Below are positions 42,557 through 49,491 of a DNA stretch of 64,000 bases, piece by piece. The notes under the pieces were generated by a model. It was not told the origin of the DNA. It saw only the letters and a program-made list of their open reading frames with translations, and ran no database searches. The translations under genes and the position numbers were made by a program. Source of the stretch: JAAZIN01 sp964441025 (GTDB lineage: Bacteria > Bacillota > Dethiobacteria > DTU022). How positions within the stretch are numbered: the first letter of the stretch is position 1; every line of letters starts with the position of its first letter. The stretch is taken from the NCBI GenBank assembly GCA_964441025.1, contig CAYTXG010000001.1, positions 1-64,000 of the forward strand. Reading direction: 5' to 3'.

Positions 42557-45222
42557 GCAACCCCATTAATCTGGAAGAACTCAAAAGTAAACAAAGGGAT
42601 TTGCTCCTGGCAGAAATGGCGGCACTGCTGCACGATATGGGCAAATGTACGGATGAACATATCATAAACCAAGCCTCTGACAAGCCTAATGGTTACACTT
42701 ATAGAAGCAAGACTGCCCAGTCCCAGCTATTACCTCCTGATTTACCTTGTATTAACTTATTTGGGGACAGCGTTTTGTTCAGGGATCTTATGGAAAAGGG
42801 TATGCCGAGAGCAATAAAAAAACAAAGTATTCCATGGATTGTTCGGGTACTAGGTCGTTGCCATTCTGTTGCTCACGTGGAAAAAGAACTAGGCGATGAA
42901 GATAAAGCAACGAAACAACTGAAGAATAACACCCGATCGAGTAGTGCGTATGGTTTTGAGGGTGAAGCAATTAGTGGGCTAACAAGACGTCTTCATAGTC
43001 TACCTTTTTCTGAGCTAACTAAAAGGGATTTGTTTGCTCTTAAAGTTGGGAGGGTATTCGACTATGCGCTAGGGGATACCCGACATCCTGTGAATGAGGT
43101 TACGCTTACTAATTGGTCTGATGCCGTGGCAGCTTTATATAAGTCTGCCCTAGCGGGGGGACTATTAGGGGTTAAGCCCGAACCTGATCATCTCTGCTGG
43201 CGCATCCTGCGCATCAATTTCGATATGCTCGGTCTTTACGCCAGGGCGATCAAGATTGCCGATTTGCTGGGCTACCAAAAAATTGTAGATGACGCCTGTG
43301 AACGGGTCAAACAGCTTCTTGAGGTGGAGTACCCCCTTGGCAACGAGGTCTACCGTGATACGACCGGGATCTACTTTACCTTCCCAGATATTTCGCTTCC
43401 GGCTGAATTTGAAAGGTTGATAAAGAATTGTGTGACAGCAGTGGATCAAGAACTAGCCCCACGCATTGCAATAACCGAGGGTGATGGGGCAACTGCTGTA
43501 GAACAGCTCAAGGGCATCCTGGCCAAATCGCACGGTGAAGCCCGGCAAGCCTTGGCGCAGCCCTTTGATTCGCAAAACTATAGCCCGTACTGGCAGGAAC
43601 TATGGACCGGACAGCAGGAAGGAAAAGAACGGGAGATCTGCCCTATTTGCCGCTTGCGTCCGATGGGAGAAGGGCGGGAGAAGGGTTGCTCCGACTGTCT
43701 CGAGCGCCGCAGATCTCGTATCCTGAATTGGCAGGAGAACCCTGGGCACACCATCTGGATGGATGAGATCGCCGATCACAACGGGCGGGTAGCGCTGCTC
43801 GTAGGCAAATTCGGGCTTGATGACTGGCTTTCGGGTGAAATGGTGCAGACCATGCTGGTTAGAGCCGTGCCGGACAATACCGGGGCCTGCAGGTCTAAAA
43901 ACCCTTCCCCTGCACGCCTGCGCCGCGTCTGGGAAACCTGCCTGCGATTTTGGGCGGAAACGGTTGAAAATGGGATTCTTGGGGGGTATGAGTACGGCAA
44001 TGATACAGAGCAGGCGCATCTGCGCAGCCACCGCCGGCTGATTTTCCCTGATACAAAAAGCAGCTGGAAGGAAAATGTGGCTCATGATGGCCTGGTGGGC
44101 GGTAAGCCCATTAGCCTGCTCTGGTTGTCCGCCCTTGAATGCTTTGTCACCATCAGCAATCTGCAGCTTGCCGGCGAACTGCGGGAGGGGCAAAAAATCA
44201 CTGTAGGCGATCCGGATCGCCCCCGCAAAACATTTACATTCACAGCACAAAAAGTTCATCAGCCGGATGGGGGAATGACTGCATATAAGCCCTTCTTGCC
44301 TCTCCTAACTTCTCCCGATCAATTTCTGGCGCTCGTTCCCGCTGCCGATGCGCTGGAGATCGCCAAAAGAATTCGGGAGGCGTACATGCTCCACTTTGGC
44401 AAAGTCCAAAACCGCCTGCCCCTCTTTTTGGGCAGTGTCTTCTTTCAGCGTAAATTACCGTTGCCGGCGGCGATCGATACGGGCCGGCGGATGCTGGACG
44501 GATGGAACCCCGAAGATGAAGCATGGGTTGTTCAATGCAAAAATATTACTGCAGATCAGCAAATCCTAAAATTGCACCTTGCCCGAAATGGGCAGACCAT
44601 AGCTTATGACATTCCTATTAAAATGGGCGATGGTGCCACCGAAGATATCTGGTACCCCTACTTTAGACTGGTTCACAATGCAACAAGCAGCCGCAAATTC
44701 TGTTTTAAAAAGGTAAGGGAAGTAGAAGTCAGTAACGGGGATGGAGATAGTGGGGTAGAGGAAAGCGATAATGAAGAACTGTGGGTCCATGCTGCAGATT
44801 TGCGCTGCGGCGACAGGGTTTTCCTGCGGCCTTCCCGCTTTGCCTACACTTTCCTCGAAAAGACCTCACAGAGGTTCCGCTTTGATCCGCACCAAGAGAT
44901 GTTGCTCATGGATGAACTGCCGGGATTAATGGAGATGTGGAATAAACTGAAAGAAATGCCGGAGATGACTGACACCAGACTGAGGGGTATCCAGGCGCTT
45001 TTTGAGGACAAGCTGCGCTTGTGGGGCCCGGACAATGAGCAGGTTGCGGAGCATAATGAAAACCGGGATCCCTTTCAGCGGCTGGTGAAAACCACATTCC
45101 AGCGAGAGCGGATCACTGATATAAAGATCGAAGAGGTGCTCGACGGCAGCTTCCAGCGCTGCCTGGAAATTTATCTCCATATCCTTAAACAACGGATCAA
45201 AAAGGAGGCGCGAGATGACTGA
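42553..45222 (+). CDS. cas10: Cas10 large subunit, Csx11-like, with HD domain and no GGDD motif
   Basis: This 889-residue effector large subunit overlaps the preceding gene by four bases. The N-terminal HD nuclease motif LLHDMGK (H27, D28) is intact, so single-stranded DNA cleavage is possible. A zinc finger CPIC-x12-CSDC (C363, C366, C379, C382) lies before the palm. At the place of the cyclase GGDD motif the sequence reads LTSPDQFLALVPA (S587-P588-D589-Q590), so cyclic oligoadenylate synthesis should be lost. Together with overall pattern this fits Csx11, the Cas10 of type III-C systems. No CARF-domain effector gene is seen in the locus, which agrees with absent signalling. Confidence 0.88.
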   Translation: MSNPINLEELKSKQRDLLLAEMAALLHDMGKCTDEHIINQASDKPNGYTYRSKTAQSQLLPPDLPCINLFGDSVLFRDLMEKGMPRAIKKQSIPWIVRVLGRCHSVAHVEKELGDEDKATKQLKNNTRSSSAYGFEGEAISGLTRRLHSLPFSELTKRDLFALKVGRVFDYALGDTRHPVNEVTLTNWSDAVAALYKSALAGGLLGVKPEPDHLCWRILRINFDMLGLYARAIKIADLLGYQKIVDDACERVKQLLEVEYPLGNEVYRDTTGIYFTFPDISLPAEFERLIKNCVTAVDQELAPRIAITEGDGATAVEQLKGILAKSHGEARQALAQPFDSQNYSPYWQELWTGQQEGKEREICPICRLRPMGEGREKGCSDCLERRRSRILNWQENPGHTIWMDEIADHNGRVALLVGKFGLDDWLSGEMVQTMLVRAVPDNTGACRSKNPSPARLRRVWETCLRFWAETVENGILGGYEYGNDTEQAHLRSHRRLIFPDTKSSWKENVAHDGLVGGKPISLLWLSALECFVTISNLQLAGELREGQKITVGDPDRPRKTFTFTAQKVHQPDGGMTAYKPFLPLLTSPDQFLALVPAADALEIAKRIREAYMLHFGKVQNRLPLFLGSVFFQRKLPLPAAIDTGRRMLDGWNPEDEAWVVQCKNITADQQILKLHLARNGQTIAYDIPIKMGDGATEDIWYPYFRLVHNATSSRKFCFKKVREVEVSNGDGDSGVEESDNEELWVHAADLRCGDRVFLRPSRFAYTFLEKTSQRFRFDPHQEMLLMDELPGLMEMWNKLKEMPEMTDTRLRGIQALFEDKLRLWGPDNEQVAEHNENRDPFQRLVKTTFQRERITDIKIEEVLDGSFQRCLEIYLHILKQRIKKEARDD

Positions 45223-46168
45223 TTTGTATCATTCAGAGAGATATTATGCCCTGGCCCTGGATCCAATTCATGTCGGCACCGGGGGGTACCACCTGGGGCG
45301 GGTGGATATGAGTATCGTCCGCGAACCGGGTACAAACTTGCCCAAGATACCCGGCACCAGCATTTCAGGAGCTTGCCGGACATACGCCGCCATGCGTCAA
45401 TCAGAAAAATGGCCACACTGTGCCGGTCAGGGACAACCGGATCAAGGAACGGGGGCGGAAGGCCATTGCGGCGACAAGAATTGCCCGATCTGTGTGACCT
45501 TTGGTTTTGTTAAAGGTAATAGCAATTTCCAGGGTTTGGCGCAGTTTTCCGATGCCAGGCTGGTTCTTTTCCCCGTCCATTCCTTGGTGGGCCCGGTTTG
45601 GGTGACCTGCCCGGATATCCTACGCGATTTGGCGGATATTCCGGCGCCGGCAGGCGATCAGGTCTATGCGTCAGGCAAGTTGGGCGCAGGGGACAAACTT
45701 AATCTTGGCTGGTTAATGCTGAAGGTGGAAAACAACTTCGAGCTCAGGGGTAGGCTTTCTGCTGTGCTTGACGCAACTGGTGATCTGTTGGACCGGGCGG
45801 TCCTGGTTTCGAATAAACTATTCAGCCAGATTGTCAATGACAATCTAGAAGTCCGCACATCGGTGAGTATTGATCCGGCTACCGGCGCGGCAGCGGAGGG
45901 TGCACTCTTTACTTATGAAGCGCTGCCGCGTAGCACTGTGCTTGCCTTTGATGTGGTGGTCAGCAATCCTGCGTCCTTTCGGCTCGGCAGTCAGGCACCG
46001 CTGGGCGGAGTCAGGGAAAGGATTGAAGAAACTGTCCGGGATGGGTTGGCCCTATTCGAACTATTAGGTATTGGCGGTATGAACACACGCGGTATGGGGC
46101 GGTTGCGCATCATCGGCAGTGAGCTTTTTAATTATAAGGGGGTGCAGCCTGAACATGCAAAAGCTTGA
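45215..46168 (+). CDS. cmr4: type III backbone RAMP protein Cmr4 (Cas7)
   Basis: This 317-residue subunit polymerises along the crRNA and cuts target RNA at six-base intervals. The N-terminus ALDPIHVGTGGYHLGRVDMS includes the candidate catalytic aspartate D31, followed by the family segment KIPGTSISGACRTYAA. A cysteine-rich insert (HCGDKNCPICVTFGF) and the closing loop GIGGMNTRGMGRLRI are typical of Cmr4. It overlaps cas10 by eight bases. RNA slicing therefore looks intact although the Cas10 cyclase does not. Confidence 0.9.
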   Translation: MTDLYHSERYYALALDPIHVGTGGYHLGRVDMSIVREPGTNLPKIPGTSISGACRTYAAMRQSEKWPHCAGQGQPDQGTGAEGHCGDKNCPICVTFGFVKGNSNFQGLAQFSDARLVLFPVHSLVGPVWVTCPDILRDLADIPAPAGDQVYASGKLGAGDKLNLGWLMLKVENNFELRGRLSAVLDATGDLLDRAVLVSNKLFSQIVNDNLEVRTSVSIDPATGAAAEGALFTYEALPRSTVLAFDVVVSNPASFRLGSQAPLGGVRERIEETVRDGLALFELLGIGGMNTRGMGRLRIIGSELFNYKGVQPEHAKA

Positions 46169-46571
46169 TCGCTGTTGTGCTCAATACGGCTGGCAGATGG
46201 CAGAGCAAGCTAAAGGGAAAATGGATCAAGACCCTAAAAGCCGCAATGCGGAAACCCTCATTACCAAATCACTGGGCGTGTTACAGGAGAACGGCGTATA
46301 TGCATTCTTCCTCTACCTGGCTTCGCGGGGCAAAAAAGAGAAGGAAGGAGCCGAAGCAATTAAGAGACTAGCTGCTAAGCTGCTTAGGGATGTGCAAATT
46401 CCGGCTTTTCACTTAAATTCTGATCCTCTCGAAGCTGTGCGCGGCAGCAATGATGGGGAAACCTGTGGTTTGGCTGATGATTTGGATAACCTGCTGCTGA
46501 CCAAACGCCTTCTGGAACAAGCACTCATCTATGCGCGCTATCACGCCAAGGCGCCGGAGGGGACATCATGA
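46155..46571 (+). CDS. cmr5: type III small subunit Cmr5
   Basis: This is a small alpha-helical protein of 138 residues that lies along the Cas7 backbone. It has the Cmr5 N-terminus LDRCCAQYGWQMAEQAKGK and the central NGVYAFFLYLASRGKKEK followed by LLLTKRLLEQALIYARYHAK. ATG 46155 lies inside the end of cmr4 (14-base overlap), so translation is coupled. The length is typical. Confidence 0.88.
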   Translation: MQKLDRCCAQYGWQMAEQAKGKMDQDPKSRNAETLITKSLGVLQENGVYAFFLYLASRGKKEKEGAEAIKRLAAKLLRDVQIPAFHLNSDPLEAVRGSNDGETCGLADDLDNLLLTKRLLEQALIYARYHAKAPEGTS

Positions 46572-47446
46572 AGTGGCGATGTCTTCAACTGACCTATGAA
46601 CTACGCAGCCCCTTGCATATTGGCTATCACAAGGTGGGCAGCGTGCAGCGTACCCGTTGCTATATACCGGGGCGCAACCTGTGGGGTGCCGTGACCGAGC
46701 GGCTAACAAGAAAGGGGTTCAACGTTTCGGATGCACAAAAAGGGGACTACCGTAAGATCGGCGACTGGCTTAAGCAATCCACCGCTTTCAGCTACTTCTA
46801 TGTTTATGAAAAGGACAACTTGCTTTACCCCCACTATAAAGAAAGCGGCTTGCGCTATGGCAGTATCAGTATGACCCCGGCTGAATTTGAACGGGCCTAT
46901 CTTGACGCTCATGTTACCACTGCGTTGGAGCCGGGGTCAACCACGGCGGAGATGGGCAGCTTGCATGAGGTGGAGTACCTCTCACCATACCGGATTGATG
47001 GAGGCGGCCAGGGCCTGCGCACGCTGGTCAGAGGTCTGGTTTTTCTGAGCGAACCCGCCTGGCCTGAATTAAACATAGATACATGGGAGCAATGGCTAAA
47101 TGATCTTCATGTCGGCGGGGAGCGGCGGTATGGTTTTGGACATTTACAGCTGGACGGCCTCAGAAAAATTAATGTGCTTCCCGGCTATCTCAAAGAATAC
47201 GAACTTGCACTTGAAGGCCACCGACCTGGATTCAAAATAACGCCGATCACCGCCTTGCTTGCTCATACTGTAACTTGTAACCTTGAGGTGCGGGGTGCTC
47301 TCGAGCCCCTGGTCGGGCGTAAAACCACCACCAGCGACAGTTTTGGAAGAAACCTGACGAAGGGGCAAATCTGCTGGGCTCCCGGCTCTGTTTTGGAAAG
47401 GGGAGGTACCTTTTTGATCAATGAGGAAGGTTGGTGGGCTCAGTAA
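46568..47446 (+). CDS. type III RAMP protein, probable Cas5-group (Cmr3/Csm4-like) subunit
   Basis: This 292-residue RAMP overlaps cmr5 by four bases and ends the operon. The N-terminus YELRSPLHIGYHKVGSVQR, then YIPGRNLWGAVTERL, gives a RAMP fold; the glycine-rich loop GGERRYGFGHLQL is clear. By elimination (cmr1, cmr4, cmr5, cas10 and a Cmr6-like protein are already present) it should hold the crRNA 5' handle as the Cas5-group subunit. A Csx10 or Cmr6-type assignment cannot be excluded from sequence reading alone. Confidence 0.7.
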   Translation: MKWRCLQLTYELRSPLHIGYHKVGSVQRTRCYIPGRNLWGAVTERLTRKGFNVSDAQKGDYRKIGDWLKQSTAFSYFYVYEKDNLLYPHYKESGLRYGSISMTPAEFERAYLDAHVTTALEPGSTTAEMGSLHEVEYLSPYRIDGGGQGLRTLVRGLVFLSEPAWPELNIDTWEQWLNDLHVGGERRYGFGHLQLDGLRKINVLPGYLKEYELALEGHRPGFKITPITALLAHTVTCNLEVRGALEPLVGRKTTTSDSFGRNLTKGQICWAPGSVLERGGTFLINEEGWWAQ

Positions 47447-47501
47447 GCAATCCTGGGGGAATAATTGTGCTTGCCCCTTGGGAAGGAGAGGAAGGGGGGT
47501 A

Positions 47502-47524
47502 ACGACCCTAAAGGGTTGTCTTTT
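47502..47524 (+). terminator. intrinsic terminator of the cmr operon
   Basis: ACGACCCT (47502-47509), a two-base loop and AGGGTTGT (47512-47519, one G-U pair) are followed by CTTTT. It separates the cmr operon from cas6, which has its own promoter 35 bases further on. Confidence 0.75.
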
Positions 47525-47559
47525 AGCGCTATCACAAAAGAAAAGTAACCCTGCTGCTC

Positions 47560-47600
47560 ATGTGTGACCATAGATGTCACACTGGCTTTGATATAATCAA
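47560..47600 (+). promoter_or_regulatory. cas6 promoter with palindromic operator (copy 2)
   Basis: The perfect palindrome GTGTGAC-N7-GTCACAC (47562-47568 and 47576-47582) is followed nine bases later by an extended -10, TGATATAAT (47589-47597). There is no -35 match; the palindrome covers that region. 32 of 41 bases match the block before cmr1, including the spacing between operator and -10. Confidence 0.75.
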
Positions 47601-47624
47601 AATTACCCTTATAAAGGAGAGCCC

Positions 47625-48629
47625 ATGTTCGAATTTTTCAGGCTGGCTCGCTATCGTATTACTATTTCCGCCGGACCGCAAGGTCTTTTGCTGCCGCCTT
47701 ACAAAGGTGCTGTTTTCCGGGGCGGCTTCGGCTTGGTCTTTCGCCGCGTAGTCTGCGCCTTGCGTGAGCGTGAATGCTTGCATTGCCTGCTCAAGGAGAA
47801 ATGCCCCTACGCGTATATCTTTGAAACTTCACCGCCGCCCGATGCGCAGGCGCTCAGCAATTACGAAAGCATTCCTCGTCCTTTTGCCCTGGAACCGCCC
47901 GCTGAGACAAAAACAGCCTACTCACCTGGCGAAAGGCTTGATTTTAACCTGGTGCTTATCGGCCGCGCCATATATTATTTGCCTTATTTTGTTGTTGTTT
48001 TCAGGGAGATGGGCCAGGCAGGGTTGGGCCGCGGCCGCCGCCCCTTCCTCCTTGAGGAGGTGACAGCCGCTGGACTGGAAGAAGAGGAGCTGCTGTATAC
48101 CCGTGCGACCAATACAGTGCGCTCCATAGATCTGTCCTATTTGGGCGCCGATTTGATCGTAAACGCACCGCAGCAGTGTAATCGCCTTGAAGTGGAATTT
48201 GAAACACCCATGAGGCTGGTGGACGGCGGCAAACAGGCAGAAGTGCCCGAGTTTCATATCCTTTTTCGCCAGGCCATGCGGCGTATCTCCGCCCTGTCTT
48301 ATTTTCACCACAACCATTCCCTGGAGGCTGATTATGCCGGACTGGCCGAAAGATCCCGCCGGATCGCCATGGTGGAAAACAAAACCCGTTGGCACAGCTT
48401 TGAGCGCTTTTCCCGCAGGCAAAACCAGCGCATCAACATGGGCGGCCTGATCGGCACAGCCGTTTATGAGGGCAACCTGGAGGAGTTTCTCCCCTGGCTG
48501 GCCCTCGGCGAACATGTCCATGTAGGGAAAAATACCGTATTCGGTCTGGGCAAGTACCGGCTTGTTAACATTAGAAAAACAGCAGTAGATGGCATTAGAC
48601 AACAAAAAGGGAAGAGCCCCTTACTCTAG
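47625..48629 (+). CDS. cas6: Cas6 pre-crRNA processing endoribonuclease
   Basis: This 334-residue RAMP-fold endoribonuclease cuts the array transcript within each repeat, leaving the 8-base handle ACTGAAAG. The N-terminus LLLPPYKGAVFRGGFGLVFR, then ECLHCLLKEKCPYAYIFE, is the pattern of the large Cas6 family (PF10040-type). The C-terminal glycine-rich segment reads GTAVYEGNLEEFLPWLALGE followed by VFGLGKYRL. It is the only Cas6 seen, so it presumably supplies guides to both effectors. ATG 47625 follows AAAGGAGAGCCC. Confidence 0.92.
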   Translation: MFEFFRLARYRITISAGPQGLLLPPYKGAVFRGGFGLVFRRVVCALRERECLHCLLKEKCPYAYIFETSPPPDAQALSNYESIPRPFALEPPAETKTAYSPGERLDFNLVLIGRAIYYLPYFVVVFREMGQAGLGRGRRPFLLEEVTAAGLEEEELLYTRATNTVRSIDLSYLGADLIVNAPQQCNRLEVEFETPMRLVDGGKQAEVPEFHILFRQAMRRISALSYFHHNHSLEADYAGLAERSRRIAMVENKTRWHSFERFSRRQNQRINMGGLIGTAVYEGNLEEFLPWLALGEHVHVGKNTVFGLGKYRLVNIRKTAVDGIRQQKGKSPLL

Positions 48630-48633
48630 AAGG

Positions 48634-48662
48634 TTGACAGATATAAAAAGCAAAAATACAAT
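48634..48662 (+). promoter_or_regulatory. promoter of the repeat-like small RNA
   Basis: TTGACA (48634-48639), a 17-base spacer and TACAAT (48657-48662) give a near-consensus sigma-A promoter five bases after the cas6 stop codon. The predicted start point, about seven bases later (48669), is exactly the first base of an 8-bp stem. Confidence 0.75.
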
Positions 48663-48668
48663 TATATC

Positions 48669-48749
48669 AGTCACTCTTAGAATAAGGGACTGAAAGTAGT
48701 TACCTTATGTGTTATTAGTAACTATTTGCCCTGTGAGTGACTTTTTTTA
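48669..48749 (+). ncRNA. putative CRISPR-repeat-derived small RNA
   Basis: This segment of about 80 bases looks like a discrete RNA gene. It opens with AGTCACTC (48669-48676), which pairs with GAGTGACT (48735-48742), and a run of seven T follows, as in an intrinsic terminator. Inside, AATAAGGGACTGAAAG (48681-48696) matches the last 16 bases of the CRISPR repeat with one mismatch, including the whole 8-base crRNA handle. A second stem TAGTTAC/GTAACTA (48697-48703, 48718-48724) starts right after the handle, where a spacer would be. It carries its own promoter and lies between cas6 and a toxin-antitoxin pair. This arrangement recalls crRNA-like regulators (CreA, Cas-regulating RNAs), but no target was identified. 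Confidence 0.6.
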
Positions 48750-48750
48750 T

Positions 48751-48779
48751 TTGACAAAGATGGAAGCAAGGTTTAAACT
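48751..48779 (+). promoter_or_regulatory. promoter of the DUF433/DUF5615 pair
   Basis: TTGACA (48751-48756), 17 bases and TAAACT (48774-48779) lie about 80 bases before the DUF433 start and begin two bases after the T-run of the small RNA. Confidence 0.6.
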
Positions 48780-48859
48780 TATAGAAGTAATAGGGATGCA
48801 ATCCATAGTAGCTTTATGTATAGTTAGTACTAAAAATAATACCGGAGGAATACATACAA

Positions 48860-49099
48860 ATGAGCATACTTCGAAGAATCTCTATTGATCCAAATATTTG
48901 TCATGGTAAGGTTTGTATTAAAGGCACAAGGATCCCTGTTTCCGTTATCCTCGACAATTTGGCGGAAGGGCTGTGCGGAGTCGATATCCTAAACAGTTAT
49001 CCTTCGTTGCAGACGGAAGACATACAAGCAGCCTTGAAGTATGCGGCTTTAATTGCCAAGGAGAAAAGGTGCATTACCATTATTCATGAGGGTGAATAG
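48860..49099 (+). CDS. DUF433 antitoxin-like protein
   Basis: This 79-residue helix-turn-helix protein of the DUF433 family has the hallmark GKVCIKGTRIPVSVILDNLA with the following SYPSLQTEDIQAALKYAA. DUF433 proteins are usually the DNA-binding antitoxin partner of DUF5615 PIN-like proteins. A GGAGGA site lies eleven bases before the ATG. The next gene begins five bases after its stop, which fits a two-gene toxin-antitoxin operon. Confidence 0.85.
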   Translation: MSILRRISIDPNICHGKVCIKGTRIPVSVILDNLAEGLCGVDILNSYPSLQTEDIQAALKYAALIAKEKRCITIIHEGE

Positions 49100-49103
49100 A
49101 AGT

Positions 49104-49454
49104 ATGGGCTTCAAAATTGATGAAAACGTACCGCTTGAGGTTGCTGCACTGTTGTCCTCGCGAGGTTTTACTGTAGAGACAGTGCTCTCACAGGGGAAGA
49201 GTGGTTGTGCCGACAATGAACTGACTGAAGCCTGCGTTTCTAAAATAGAGACATTAATTACTCTGGACATAGGTTTTTTTGATGCCAGGCTATATCCTTT
49301 GCAGAAGCGTTTTGGGATTGTTATCTTGCAAGCAGAAAATATGGGCAAGAACAAGATCATAAATCTCTTGATGCGGAATTACCAATTGCTTGAGCAACAT
49401 GAGTTACGAGGGAGGCTTTGGAAAGTGGAAGAAGACCGGATATGCGTAATATAA
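49104..49454 (+). CDS. DUF5615 PIN-like toxin
   Basis: This 116-residue protein has the DUF5615 pattern: N-terminal acidic motif FKIDENVPLEVAALLSSRGF, then ETLITLDIGFFDARLYPLQK with further acidic residues, the layout of PIN-fold ribonucleases. It is the probable toxin partner of the preceding DUF433 gene. I chose ATG 49104, with GAGGGTGA eight bases before it; ATG 49086 overlaps the DUF433 gene and is less likely. The pair sits between cas6 and cas3. Confidence 0.82.
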   Translation: MGFKIDENVPLEVAALLSSRGFTVETVLSQGKSGCADNELTEACVSKIETLITLDIGFFDARLYPLQKRFGIVILQAENMGKNKIINLLMRNYQLLEQHELRGRLWKVEEDRICVI

Positions 49455-49491
49455 CCATGGAGACAGTAATTAGAAATTATTTTACGCTTGG

